Source: a virus. Taken from it: a stretch of DNA of 41,289 nucleotides. The stretch is taken from the IMG/VR virus record IMGVR_UViG_3300037262_000047, positions 1-41,289 of that record; one strand, given 5' to 3'. Positions 8,429-16,394 of this stretch are shown piece after piece; positions within the stretch are counted from its first letter, which is position 1; each line of letters begins with the position of its first letter. The position numbers and the translations under genes were made by a program. The notes under the pieces were generated by a model. It did no database searches and was not told the DNA's origin. It was given only the letters and a program-made list of their open reading frames with translations.

Positions 8429-10686
8429 CGGAAGGCCTCTGGCCGTAGCATACCGCGCAGCTGGCTCATCGTTTGCTGGGTGTGCGCGGCCAGCATGTCC
8501 TCAGTCACTCCGCCGCCGAAGTGGTTCTCCTGATTCAGCGTGGCCGAACGGTTGCCGCCATTGTTGACCAGGCTCTCGAAGTTCGAGGTTTGCCCGGCAG
8601 AGAGCACGCGCTCGCCGGCATGCGCGATGATTGGCACCGGCGAACCGCCTGGGCCCATCACCATGCCGCCGTGCTCGAAGGCAGCGAAAGCCATCGTCTC
8701 AGCGAAGGCCAGCGAAGCCATCGCCGGCGCGATCGGAGGATTGATGGCCGAGTAGTAGGCCATTGTGCCCGCGGCCGCAACGCCGGCGTCGCCGGTCACC
8801 GTGGCCGTGTTCGCTGCGGTCTGCTTGCCCTGCTGAGTCGCGAGGCCGCTCGCCTGCAGGATCTCGTTCATGAGCCAGAGCTCGCCCTGCTTCAAGAGCC
8901 ACTGAGCGACGAAGTCGACCAGCTGCAACTCGATCTGCCCGAACATGTGGCCGAAGGCCTTCTCGGCCGACTCTTGCTTGGTGAGTAGTGAATTGAAGGC
9001 CGTCGTGAAGTCGCGGTTGAATTCGTTCGCCGCCTGCTTCCACTGCTGCATGAACTTCTGGGTTTCCTGCTGAGTAAGTTTTTCTCGTTCCGCCTGGGCC
9101 TTCCTAGCCACGGCCGTGATTTCGTCCTCGACCTTGGTGAACTCCTGCAACTCGCGGCCGCCCTCGATCGGGTTGAATACCTCAGACTCTTTGCCGAGCG
9201 CACCGGTCGTCGCCTGCTCTTTAAGCTTCTCGGCGTCCAGCAACCGTTGCAGAGCCACGCGGTGCGAGATCTCGCCGAGCTGCTCCTGTTCACGGATCTC
9301 ACGCGAGGTCGCCTCATAGTCTGTATTCGCGGCTTCGATCGCAACACGAGCTGCTTCCTGGGCCGCGCGGACATCCTGCTCATGGTCGCGCTGGCGCTCT
9401 TCCATCGCCTTTTTCGCTTGCTCGTCGGCCTGCTTCTGGGCTTCGATGTCGGCTTTGTTGCTCTCCTCCCAGGCGTTCGTGATCGCCTCGGTGATTTGCT
9501 TCGATTCGGCCTCGAGCCGCTTGTAATCCGCGATCGACTCAGAGACGAATTCAGCCACGGCCTTTTTGTTGAGTTCGACGCGCGCGGCATAGGCTTCGCC
9601 GCCGGCGGCCGATTCTTTCAAGGCCAGCTCCTGGGATCCACCGCTGGCGGGCGTGGCGTTGCCGAACAGCCGATCGCGCTGCTCGTTGTACCGCTGCTCC
9701 TCGCGCGCGAGAGCGACGCGCTTCTCGTACTCGGCCGTGATCTTTTGCTCAGGAGTCAGAGCCGCATCAGCCGCATGCGCCGCATCGATCTTGAGCACGT
9801 TCAATTCGTGCTGGTCGCTAATGACCTTAGCCTGCAGCTCGATCGACTGTTTCGTCCGTTCAGCCGAGGCCTCTGCGGCACCGTGCGCACCCGAGAGTTC
9901 GCCGGCGGCCGCTGCGAGTGCTCCAATGTTCCCGCTCAGTAGGCCAGAGACCAGGTCACCGATGCCGGTCTTGTGGATCTGCTCAGCCGTGTCGCGCAAG
10001 GCGCTCGCAGCGTCGTTGGCTTTGTCGAGTCGCTCAGTGGCCGTCTCGATCGAGTGCACATTGATGAAGTCCCGGTCCTGCATTTTGCGGACGTCGTCGT
10101 CAAGCTTTTCCCAGACCGAGTCAATCGAAACGAACTTTTCGTAAGCCTCGTATGCGTTCTTGGCGATGTCGACCAGAACCTCACCCAGAGCCAACGCGCC
10201 GATGACTGGGAAGGCGGCCTGCAACACCGGACCCAGTCCGAGCGTCGTCGACAGGAAAGCGCCGGCGGCGCGGTTGGCAGACATGAAACGGCCCTCGAGG
10301 CCGCCGATCACCGCCGTGCCGACCTGACGCCCCGAGATTCCAAACGCGTTGGTTGCTGCGGTCGCCGCAGTCGTGACAGCCGCATTCTCCGCCATCACCG
10401 GATTCTGCGCAGCGGTCGCCGCCGTCAACTCAGCAACGGCCGCTGCAGCTGCCGTCGAAGCCGTGGTGTATTCAGCGATGACAGCGACGGCCTGCGCGCT
10501 GCCGGCAGCCGCTGCAGCACCAAGCTGGGACTGAGCCTCGGCGAGATTTTTCGTCGCTTGAGTGAGGGTGCGCTGAGCGTCGGCCATCGAAGCCGTGCTC
10601 GCCTTGACCTGCGCTTCAGCGGAGCTGAGCCCAGGCGAGACCCCAGACGCGTCCGCTACGATTCCGACCCTTAGCTCGCCTGCCAT
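8425..10686 (-). CDS. Tail tape measure protein
   Basis: A 753-residue protein dominated by Ala/Gln/Glu-rich coiled coil. Long helices at about 20-120 and 270-560 flank a hydrophobic segment near 150-175 (FPVIGALALGEVLVDIAKNAYE). The C-terminus (HGGMVMGPGGSPVPIIAHAGERVLS, about 670-695) is the standard ending of siphovirus tape measures. It lies between the tail chaperones and DUF2460, as expected. At the usual 0.15 nm per residue it predicts a tail near 110 nm. The start overlaps the chaperone extension by 16 bases. In the family, it sets tail length and exits first into the host envelope. Confidence 0.93.
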   Translation of the reverse strand: MAGELRVGIVADASGVSPGLSSAEAQVKASTASMADAQRTLTQATKNLAEAQSQLGAAAAAGSAQAVAVIAEYTTASTAAAAAVAELTAATAAQNPVMAENAAVTTAATAATNAFGISGRQVGTAVIGGLEGRFMSANRAAGAFLSTTLGLGPVLQAAFPVIGALALGEVLVDIAKNAYEAYEKFVSIDSVWEKLDDDVRKMQDRDFINVHSIETATERLDKANDAASALRDTAEQIHKTGIGDLVSGLLSGNIGALAAAAGELSGAHGAAEASAERTKQSIELQAKVISDQHELNVLKIDAAHAADAALTPEQKITAEYEKRVALAREEQRYNEQRDRLFGNATPASGGSQELALKESAAGGEAYAARVELNKKAVAEFVSESIADYKRLEAESKQITEAITNAWEESNKADIEAQKQADEQAKKAMEERQRDHEQDVRAAQEAARVAIEAANTDYEATSREIREQEQLGEISHRVALQRLLDAEKLKEQATTGALGKESEVFNPIEGGRELQEFTKVEDEITAVARKAQAEREKLTQQETQKFMQQWKQAANEFNRDFTTAFNSLLTKQESAEKAFGHMFGQIELQLVDFVAQWLLKQGELWLMNEILQASGLATQQGKQTAANTATVTGDAGVAAAGTMAYYSAINPPIAPAMASLAFAETMAFAAFEHGGMVMGPGGSPVPIIAHAGERVLSAGQTSNFESLVNNGGNRSATLNQENHFGGGVTEDMLAAHTQQTMSQLRGMLRPEAFR

Positions 10687-11042
10687 TCTCTTTTCATCCC
10701 CTCGATCATTTCGAGCTGCTGAGGTGTCCGGAGGAACGCCGGCATCTGAGCCAGGGTCTTGGTCTTTTCGTTCCTGCGCGGCGGCAGTGCCGCAAGGGCC
10801 TCGGTGTTAGCTCTATTTGCCTGCCGCCTCGTCATCGTGGGCGTCGCTGCCGGCGCGTTGTAGCCCATCCAGCCGGCGGCCAGCATGTCGACAGGTGGAT
10901 GCTTGGCGAGAAACCCGTCGAGCATCCACGCATCGGTGAGCAGCATTTGATCGACCTCGGCTATCCGGTAACCGAACCAGCGTCCGAGGGCGCCGTAGAG
11001 CCAGTCAAAATCGATCCCGCCGGTCCCGCCGGCTGCTCTTCC
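10671..11042 (-). CDS. Tail assembly chaperone, T-like part reached by -1 frameshift
   Basis: This frame is offset by -1 from the upstream chaperone gene. Although an ATG exists at 10946, convincing protein sequence begins further upstream (IDFDWLYGALGRWFGYRIAE, then VDQMLLTDAWMLDGFLAKH), so it is read as the downstream part of a G-GT type fusion. A slip near 11047-11039 would give a fusion of about 205 residues from the preferred GTG 11293 (218 from GTG 11326). Lambda-type GT proteins bind the tape measure and recruit tail tube subunits but are absent from virions. The gene overlaps the tape measure start by 16 bases. Independent translation from ATG 10946 (91 residues) is possible but would lose the conserved-looking part. 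Confidence 0.75.
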   Translation of the reverse strand, partial: GRAAGGTGGIDFDWLYGALGRWFGYRIAEVDQMLLTDAWMLDGFLAKHPPVDMLAAGWMGYNAPAATPTMTRRQANRANTEALAALPPRRNEKTKTLAQMPAFLRTPQQLEMIEGMKREWQAS

Positions 11043-11293
11043 CCCTTCGCCGATACCCTGAGGCCGTTCACGCGCATCGCTGCGTGGTGAACATCGGGAT
11101 AGTCGGTGAGAAAGCCGAGCTTTTCAATCGTGGCCTCTGGCTCCGAGTCGCCGCCGGCGCGGAGGGCTTCGACGGTGAAAGCATCGTTGAAAGCGTCGCC
11201 GGTCTTCTGACGGAGCTGCGCATCTTTGGCGGCCTTGACGGTGATCGTTGCGACGGTCACCGGACCCAGGCTGGTAGCAACGGTTTCTTGCAC
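10961..11293 (-). CDS. Tail assembly chaperone, G-like
   Basis: About 110 residues from GTG 11293, preceded by AAAGGA at seven-base spacing. An upstream GTG at 11326 would add eleven codons that merely translate the parS palindrome and lack a ribosome site. The protein has a compact alpha/beta start (VTVATITVKAAKDAQLRQKTGDAF) and ends in the low-complexity stretch GSILTGSTAPSDAG, where the -1 frame becomes the better coding frame. It lies between the major tail protein and tape measure, the invariant place for this chaperone pair in siphoviruses. Confidence 0.78.
   Translation of the reverse strand: MQETVATSLGPVTVATITVKAAKDAQLRQKTGDAFNDAFTVEALRAGGDSEPEATIEKLGFLTDYPDVHHAAMRVNGLRVSAKGEEQPAGPAGSILTGSTAPSDAGSVTG
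11039..11047 (-). promoter_or_regulatory. Probable -1 ribosomal frameshift site
   Basis: On the minus strand the zero-frame codons are AAG-GGG-GAA. The run of five G lets a Gly tRNA re-pair with GGG after slipping back one base. It is not a perfect X-XXY-YYZ heptamer. The -1 frame is open from here to 10671, and its protein quality rises immediately downstream. Confidence 0.5.
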
Positions 11294-11309
11294 GGCGGAT
11301 CCTTTCGAT

Positions 11310-11325
11310 GGTTCCACGTGGAACA
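11310..11325. promoter_or_regulatory. parS: parS-like centromere site
   Basis: The core GTTCCACGTGGAAC (11311-11324) is a perfect 14-base palindrome. On the minus strand, the 16-mer TGTTCCACGTGGAACC agrees with the conserved chromosomal parS consensus bound by ParB and corresponds to the form described for Pseudomonas. It lies in the 53-base gap between the major tail protein gene (starts 12123, ends 11347) and the chaperone start at 11293. Other CACGTG hexamers in the window lack the flanking bases. No ParA or ParB gene was recognised in the phage. Confidence 0.8.
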
Positions 11326-11346
11326 CTGCCCAACAAAACGCTGGGA

Positions 11347-12123
11347 TTAGAACAACTGATAGCTGGTGAACGGCGTCCCGGCCGAGCCCGCGAAGGATTC
11401 AAAGTCGGTCGTAAACATCGTGTAGTCGTCGATCTTTGTCGCCAGATCGATCTTGCCCAGGCGGGTATTTGGCAGCCAGAATCCGATGCCGCCGCCCTCG
11501 TAAGTGAAGGCCAGGAACAACCCGACGATCGGACCCCAGCCCATCGGATGGCTTTCCGCGACCAGCGTCGTGCCCGAACCCGAGACCGTCCACTGGTAGT
11601 TGATGAACACCACGGCCGCGGCGTCGCCAGAGTAGAACGTGTACACGCCGGTCGAGAGATTCACCTTGTACTGGCCGACGGCGGTGAGCGAGGCGGCTCC
11701 GACGTTCTCGAGGGCGATGCCGGTCGCGGCATACGTCACGCCGAAGTCCTGAAGGAACGTCCCACCGTTCGTCACCGTCACCTGGTAAGGCGTCGTCGGC
11801 ACGGTGTGCTGCTCGCCGGGCGAGAAGGTAGTATCGACGGTTCCGGCCGTCACCGGATCTGCGAGGAAATTCTGACTCAAGAGAGCATTGGAAATCGATG
11901 CGAACTCGATCGAACCCTTGATGCTGCGCTTGCCGATGGCCGAATCGACGGGCCACTGCAGGTTACCGAAAAGCGATTTAATGTCGGCTCCGAAAGTCAG
12001 CTTGGCGTTCTGGACGACGCCAACCTGCAGCGCCGTCGGATTCGCCGGCGGATTTCCGGAGGTTGTCTGCGGGGAAGTGAAAACGCCGCCTGCGCCGAAC
12101 TGAAGACCAGGAACCTGAGACAT
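11347..12123 (-). CDS. Major tail (tube) protein
   Basis: A 258-residue protein, preceded by a strong AAGGAG ribosome site. The body (KLTFGADIKSLFGNLQWPVD, SIKGSIEFASI, and a C-terminal FWLPNTRLGKIDLATKIDDYTMFTTDFESF) fits tube proteins of the HK97/lambda-like class. Residues about 112-178 form an inserted beta domain (TFLQDFGVTY...QYKV...GVYTFYSGDAAAVVFINYQW) that also occurs in the head-tail connector of this phage. It sits between the tail terminator and the tail chaperones, as expected. The 59-base leader contains a short GTGGG/CCCAC hairpin downstream of the terminator gene's start direction. Confidence 0.87.
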   Translation of the reverse strand: MSQVPGLQFGAGGVFTSPQTTSGNPPANPTALQVGVVQNAKLTFGADIKSLFGNLQWPVDSAIGKRSIKGSIEFASISNALLSQNFLADPVTAGTVDTTFSPGEQHTVPTTPYQVTVTNGGTFLQDFGVTYAATGIALENVGAASLTAVGQYKVNLSTGVYTFYSGDAAAVVFINYQWTVSGSGTTLVAESHPMGWGPIVGLFLAFTYEGGGIGFWLPNTRLGKIDLATKIDDYTMFTTDFESFAGSAGTPFTSYQLF

Positions 12124-12182
12124 CGCAATGCTCCTTGAAGCGAATTCGGCGGATTGAAGGCGGTGGGTTTCAGAGGCCCACT

Positions 12183-12683
12183 TTACATCGGAGAGAGGAT
12201 CGAGATCCCGAAAACGATCGCGCCCTGGTTGTTTTGCAGGCCCTCGTTTTTGAGCATCCTGCCTTTCACCCTTGCATGATAAACCACGCCTCCGAGCGTC
12301 TGACGATTGCCTGCGAGCAGTGGAATCACCGTAACACCGTCGGCTTCAAGAGTGCGCTGCTGGAGTTGGAAAACGAGAGCGTCGCGGAGATCATTCATCT
12401 GCGTCGACGGGACACCGTCGTCGCCCTGGGTGTTGCGAAAGAAGACAACGGCCGCGGCGTGCTTCTCATACTTCGCGAGGGCGATCGCCTTTTCGAGTAC
12501 GTCCTCTTCGCCCTCCAGGATGTAGCACGCCGGCTGTAAAACGTTGCCCACGTCGGAGACCTGCGGCAATTTGCGCCCGGTGGTTACAAACGCCGGCGTG
12601 CTCGTCGGCGCGCCGTTGGCCAGGGTCATCGTTCCCGCAATGAGCGTCAACAGATTCGCGAAGATTTTCTCGGTGGGATTCAT
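12183..12683 (-). CDS. Tail terminator / tail completion protein (gpU-like position)
   Basis: A 166-residue alpha/beta protein (LPQVSDVGNVLQPACYILE, LEKAIALAKYEKHAAAVVFF, LRDALVFQLQQ, then LGGVVYHARVKG). Size, fold pattern and place between the gp10-like protein and the major tail protein match the tail terminator that caps the tube and joins the head connector. No diagnostic motif is visible, so the call is mainly from gene order. The start overlaps the stop of the gp10-like gene by ATGA (12680-12683). Confidence 0.7.
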   Translation of the reverse strand: MNPTEKIFANLLTLIAGTMTLANGAPTSTPAFVTTGRKLPQVSDVGNVLQPACYILEGEEDVLEKAIALAKYEKHAAAVVFFRNTQGDDGVPSTQMNDLRDALVFQLQQRTLEADGVTVIPLLAGNRQTLGGVVYHARVKGRMLKNEGLQNNQGAIVFGISILSPM

Positions 12684-13213
12684 GCGGCCAGCACCTCGGT
12701 CAGAGCCTCGGTGAGCTCAGAGTAAAGCAGCTCTTCCATTTCAGCCAGGCTGGAGCGCAGGTAACTCCGCTCGGGCAGCGGCGGGTGGTGAACGTGGGGC
12801 GTGAACACCATCGCGCTCACGCTCGAAGCGTGGCCGAGCGTTTCGGGATTGTAGACGCCGCCCATGAAGGCCAGCACCTTTGCGTTGACCGGGTAAATGT
12901 CGTACCACTTCTCGCCGCCATATTCCTGAACCAGGCCGACCAGAAAGCTTGGATGGCCGTCGTCAATCCCGACGCTGGCCGCGCACACCGCCCCGACGAA
13001 GCGAGCCGCCTGCATGTCGACGGCGCCGGCGAGCGTCCCGGTCCGGCGCTGCAGGACCTCGCCTGACAGCTTTTCCTCGACGCGTTCATAGAGCCGCAGA
13101 TTCACAGTATCGACGGCCTCGGCGATCGCGGTCATGAGCATGCCCTGCTTGCGCTCGAGCTCCGCGCCCACGTCCGAATCGTCGATGACCAGGCGAAGCG
13201 AGAGAGTCGTCAT
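12680..13213 (-). CDS. HK97 gp10-like head-tail joining protein
   Basis: 177 residues from ATG 13213, which overlaps the connector stop by ATGA. The longer frame up to 13663 is only a shadow of the connector gene. Residues about 1-60 (LRLVIDDSDVGAELERKQGM, then VNLRLYERVEEKLSGEVLQRRTGTLAGAV) match the HK97 gp10 pattern of an N-terminal helix pair followed by the RTGTLAG loop. The middle VQEYGGEKWYDIYP and the C-terminal LPERSYLRSSLAEM are also typical. Family members join the connector to the tail terminator. Confidence 0.83.
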   Translation of the reverse strand: MTTLSLRLVIDDSDVGAELERKQGMLMTAIAEAVDTVNLRLYERVEEKLSGEVLQRRTGTLAGAVDMQAARFVGAVCAASVGIDDGHPSFLVGLVQEYGGEKWYDIYPVNAKVLAFMGGVYNPETLGHASSVSAMVFTPHVHHPPLPERSYLRSSLAEMEELLYSELTEALTEVLAA

Positions 13214-14340
13214 GAGGGCATGAACCTCGCCTTGTAGCGTTCGATAGTTGCCTTGGTGTCGAGCTCGGTTTCCAGGCGGCTGTACGCCGTCGTGCCGATG
13301 CCCGGCTGCACCTGTGAAGTCTGGCCGAGCCAGCCGCGCCGGCGATATTGCACAGCGACCAGGCGGCCCGCGGCCTCGGCCAGATCGTACGGTGTTCCGC
13401 CGTACTGATAGCTCAGGTTGAGCTGAGCGCCCGCCTGAGCCGCGTTGAACGTGTAGACGCCCAGGGGAGCGACGCCGAAGGCCGGCGCGTTGTACTGGCC
13501 GGATCCGGGTGTGCCGCTTACCGCCTCGAGCGGAGTCCCGTCCGAGAGCGTCACGCCCAGATCCTGCCAGAAGTCGGCGGCCTCGTCGACAACAACAGTG
13601 TAAGGCCCGGCGGTGGGCGAACCCGTCGGCGTAAACACCGCGCCGCTCGTCGAGCCGGTCCACGCATGGGAGCCGTCGGGCGAGCCTGTAACAGTTCCGA
13701 TCGACAGCAAACTGTTTGTGCTCTCAAGTAACGTCGCGGTCGCGCTCGTCGTGCCCTGCGTGATCGTCTCGCCGTCGACGAAGGATCCGGAGGTGACCGC
13801 GCCGGGGATCGAGTCGACGGGCACGGTCTGCGACTCGGCGAGCTGATCGAGGGCATAGCCGGCCGTGTACGCGACCTGGACGTTCATGCGGCCCTCAACG
13901 AAGCGATAGAGCGACTGGCCCAACGGCGGAGCGTTGCCGCCGCCCCAACCGCCGCCGCGCCACGGAGTCTCGCCGGCCGACCAGTTCCCGATCGGACCGC
14001 CGCCGATGATGGCGAGCGCGCTCTGAGAGCCGCTCTGGTCGATCACGTAGCCGGCCTGGGTGGGCCCAGGCGACGCCGGGACGGGCTGCGTGCCGACGAT
14101 GAGGGATGAGACGGCCAGGATTGGGTAGTTGCGCAGCTGCTGGACGTCAGAGCCCGTGCCCGAGTAGGTCTCGTTGAAGCTGAGGATCTTCGACAGGTTG
14201 CGCCGGCCGGTGCGCGTGAGGATGTTCTGCGAGTACGCGGTGATCATCCCCTGGATCTTGGCGGAGTCGATGGTCGCGCCCTGCATCAGGATGTCGTTCA
14301 CGCTGGCCACATCCGTGAGATCGATGGCGTTCGCGCCCAT
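13210..14340 (-). CDS. Head-tail connector protein (gp6-like) with two inserted beta modules
   Basis: A 376-residue protein. Residues 1-80 (IDSAKIQGMITAYSQNILTR, TGRRNLS...ETYSGTGSDVQQLRNYPILAVSSL) are a textbook gp6-like connector start, and the C-terminus (DLAEAAGRLVAVQYRRRGWLGQ) closes that domain. Inserted between them are a GETITQGTTSATAT-type beta repeat (about 185-242) and a second domain (246-313) that resembles residues 112-178 of the major tail protein (FWQDLGVT...LEAV...GQY...GVYTFNAAQAGA). Ordinary gp6 proteins are 100-200 residues long, so the insertions nearly double the size. They are probably surface decorations. Confidence 0.82.
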   Translation of the reverse strand: MGANAIDLTDVASVNDILMQGATIDSAKIQGMITAYSQNILTRTGRRNLSKILSFNETYSGTGSDVQQLRNYPILAVSSLIVGTQPVPASPGPTQAGYVIDQSGSQSALAIIGGGPIGNWSAGETPWRGGGWGGGNAPPLGQSLYRFVEGRMNVQVAYTAGYALDQLAESQTVPVDSIPGAVTSGSFVDGETITQGTTSATATLLESTNSLLSIGTVTGSPDGSHAWTGSTSGAVFTPTGSPTAGPYTVVVDEAADFWQDLGVTLSDGTPLEAVSGTPGSGQYNAPAFGVAPLGVYTFNAAQAGAQLNLSYQYGGTPYDLAEAAGRLVAVQYRRRGWLGQTSQVQPGIGTTAYSRLETELDTKATIERYKARFMPS

Positions 14341-14344
14341 TTAA

Positions 14345-14390
14345 CCCCCAAACAAACGGCGGGAAACCGGCTCTGAACCGATTCCCCGCC
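14345..14390 (-). terminator. Intrinsic-type terminator or attenuator after the capsid gene
   Basis: On the minus strand, 14390-14378 pairs with 14370-14358 through a 13-base stem with two G-T wobbles and a 7-base loop. It is followed by GTTTGTTTG. The imperfect U-tract suggests partial termination, which would let capsid message exceed downstream connector message. Confidence 0.55.
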
Positions 14391-14434
14391 TGGACCGGCT
14401 GCTCCGCCGTGGGACATCCGGCCGTCTCGCTTGT

Positions 14435-14483
14435 TGCATAAAAAGCAGCCCTTGTTGCATAAATCAGGGCTCTACTGCATAAA
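14435..14483. repeat. Three phased TGCATAAA repeats
   Basis: TGCATAAA occurs at 14435, 14456 and 14476, spaced 21 and 20 bases apart, about two helical turns each. The first two have identical flanks (TTGTTGCATAAA). They lie in the 215-base gap between the capsid and connector genes, between two hairpins. Role unknown; a protein-binding array or remnant of a mobile segment is possible. Confidence 0.6.
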
Positions 14484-14487
14484 GGTC

Positions 14488-14515
14488 GGCCGTGAACCCT
14501 GCAAGGCTCACGGCC
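14488..14515 (-). promoter_or_regulatory. Hairpin downstream of the capsid gene
   Basis: GGCCGTGA (14488-14495) and TCACGGCC (14508-14515) form a perfect 8-base stem with a 12-base loop, about 40 bases after the capsid stop. There is no U-tract, so mRNA stabilisation or pausing is more likely than simple termination. Confidence 0.45.
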
Positions 14516-14555
14516 AGGGACCGCACCGCGCCGGATGCTGCGCGGCCCCATTTCG

Positions 14556-16307
14556 TTAGAACAGGTTCGCCGCGCCGAACTTGCCCAGGCCCTTGAGGAA
14601 GGCGAGGATGTTCGGGGTTTTGCAAGCCAGTACCTCTTCAGAGAACACGCCGAAGGGGTACTTGCGCGAGGTCTGCGCGAACTCGATTCCGTAGGTGTCG
14701 CGGCGGACAAAGACGCCGCGAGTCTCACCCATGCGCGAGTTCTCGTAGGCCGCGCCCAGCGTGTCGACGTCGAACAGGATCGTCCCGGTGGGCAGCGATG
14801 GATGCTGGATGACGGGGATGAAGCCGTTCTCGCCAGCCAGAGCAAACACGTTCTGGTAATCGGCGATCTTGGTCTGCACGCTCAGCCCGTCCTCGTCGCC
14901 CTTCGGCCCACCGTTCTGGAAAAAGAAGTTCGCGGCGGTCGACCCGGTTGCCCCGACAAGGAAGGCTTTCCGGAATCCGTCGACCTGGTCCGTCGAGACG
15001 TAGATTCGCGTGGGCGAAGTCAACGCCGCCGACTGGATGGCGAAGAGAATCGAGTCGATCTCGGTGATCGATCCGACCATGCCGCCGTTGGTCAACCCAG
15101 CGCCGTGATTGTCCCAACCGCCGGCGAGAGCCGTTCCAAAGCTGTTGACGTTGAATACCGGAGTCGGCAACCCGGTGGTGTAGGTCGAGTTCGAGGCGAT
15201 GGTGAGCAGGCCGTCCATGTCGAGCGAGTTTGTCGACAGGTCGGTCGCGAAGCCAGCGTAGCCACCGGATCCTGCGTAAGCTGCGGTCTGCGTGCCCTGG
15301 GTCTGTCCGTAGATGTTCACGGTCGAAGCGGAGGTGATCGCAGTGAGCTTGGCGAGCGCCGGGTTGGGTGTGAACGTCGAGCTGGTGTTGATCTCGACGA
15401 ACCAGGCGTAGCCCCACGCACCGGGCTGCGGGGTGCAATTGAACTGGATGGTCTTCGTCCCGGTGACCGTCGGACCGACCACGTTCGAGACCGCTGAGAC
15501 GATGGCGGAGCCGCCGTTGATCACATCGGTGGATCCGTCGGCGTTCGAGCGTAGGTACTGGGTGGTGATGCCCAGGGGAACCGTGTTCGTCGGCGAGGTC
15601 GCTGCGCGGTAGTTGAGCGCCACAGCGTAGGCCGCGGCATAGCTTCCGACCGGCAGTACGCCGGTGACGAATGTCGCGTTGTTGAGCGCGGACAGGACGC
15701 CCACAGGCGTATTCGTGGTCCCGATCTGCAGCGAGGTGACGTCGCCGTTCGATCCCGAACTCGCGCCGCCGATGTAAGTGGCCTCCTGCAGGATCATGAA
15801 CCGGAGCAGCTGCCACATCTTGCCGTCGCCCAGGGTGTCTTCGTAACCCTCGGCAGCCGAGATGCCTTCATAAGTGACGAAGTCGTCGGTGCCGAGCGTC
15901 ACGTAGGGCCGGGAATAGTCCTTCTCGGTGAAGGAGCCATACTGGTTGGTGTTGCCTTCCGAGACGCCGGGGAACATGCCGTTCGCGTTCAAGGCGGTGA
16001 CGGCCTTCCACTGAGGCTGGACGCCATAACCGGCATTGACCTTGTCCCAGCGAGGCGTGGTGTTACGGATGGGCGTCCAGACCGGATTGAGCATGTAGGC
16101 TGGCGCGCGCAGATCGATGAAGTTCAAGCCCAGGCCGGTGGTGATGCCCTGGCTCGTGGCATCCTTAGCGAGCTTCGAGAAGTGCTCCCTGACGTATTCG
16201 CGGGCCGCCTTCTTCCCATGCTCCTTGACCAGCGCGGCCACCTTACGCATATCGGTTTTGGCAATCAGCTGGGCGAATAGTTCCTGCCGAATCACGGAAG
16301 AGTTCAT
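14556..16307 (-). CDS. Major capsid protein with inserted domain
   Basis: 583 residues from ATG 16307, preceded by AGGAG at seven-base spacing; five extra codons to a TTG at 16322 are unlikely. The N-terminal helices (IRQELFAQLIAK, KEHGKKAAREYVREHFSKLAK) are followed by the linker-strand region (NPVWTPIRNTTPRWDKVNAG). The C-terminus (MGETRGVFVRRDTYGIEFAQTSRKYPFGV) is typical of a large HK97-fold coat protein family of dsDNA phages. Residues about 230-350 (VVGPTVTGTKTIQF, then PQPGAWGYAWFVEIN) look like an inserted Ig/fibronectin-type domain, which explains the large size. Tandem hairpins on both sides isolate this gene transcriptionally, consistent with high expression. Confidence 0.85.
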   Translation of the reverse strand: MNSSVIRQELFAQLIAKTDMRKVAALVKEHGKKAAREYVREHFSKLAKDATSQGITTGLGLNFIDLRAPAYMLNPVWTPIRNTTPRWDKVNAGYGVQPQWKAVTALNANGMFPGVSEGNTNQYGSFTEKDYSRPYVTLGTDDFVTYEGISAAEGYEDTLGDGKMWQLLRFMILQEATYIGGASSGSNGDVTSLQIGTTNTPVGVLSALNNATFVTGVLPVGSYAAAYAVALNYRAATSPTNTVPLGITTQYLRSNADGSTDVINGGSAIVSAVSNVVGPTVTGTKTIQFNCTPQPGAWGYAWFVEINTSSTFTPNPALAKLTAITSASTVNIYGQTQGTQTAAYAGSGGYAGFATDLSTNSLDMDGLLTIASNSTYTTGLPTPVFNVNSFGTALAGGWDNHGAGLTNGGMVGSITEIDSILFAIQSAALTSPTRIYVSTDQVDGFRKAFLVGATGSTAANFFFQNGGPKGDEDGLSVQTKIADYQNVFALAGENGFIPVIQHPSLPTGTILFDVDTLGAAYENSRMGETRGVFVRRDTYGIEFAQTSRKYPFGVFSEEVLACKTPNILAFLKGLGKFGAANLF

Positions 16308-16366
16308 GGCACCGCTCCTCAAATCCGGCAGGGTTCGAATTGTCGGGTTGCAGCCCGTGAATCAAC

Positions 16367-16394
16367 GGGGCTCTGTCAGGTTCGGCAGAGCCCC
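16367..16394 (-). terminator. Hairpin between protease/scaffold and capsid genes
   Basis: GGGGCTCTG (16367-16375) pairs perfectly with CAGAGCCCC (16386-16394), loop 10 bases. A second short hairpin, CGGG-TTGCAG-CCCG, lies at 16344-16357. On the minus strand no real U-tract follows, so a processing or pause site is as likely as a terminator. Confidence 0.5.

Noticed and set aside
11294-11326. GTG 11326 as start of the tail chaperone
   Set aside because: The added residues only translate the parS palindrome and there is no ribosome site; GTG 11293 has AAAGGA.
12680-13663. 327-codon version of the gp10-like gene
   Set aside because: The first 150 codons are out-of-frame translation of the connector gene; ATG 13213 in ATGA overlap is the natural start.
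14535-15497. A 320-codon plus-strand frame opposite the capsid gene
   Set aside because: Arg/Val/Asp-rich shadow without domain pattern; the minus-strand capsid protein is convincing and GC-rich codon use explains the open frame.
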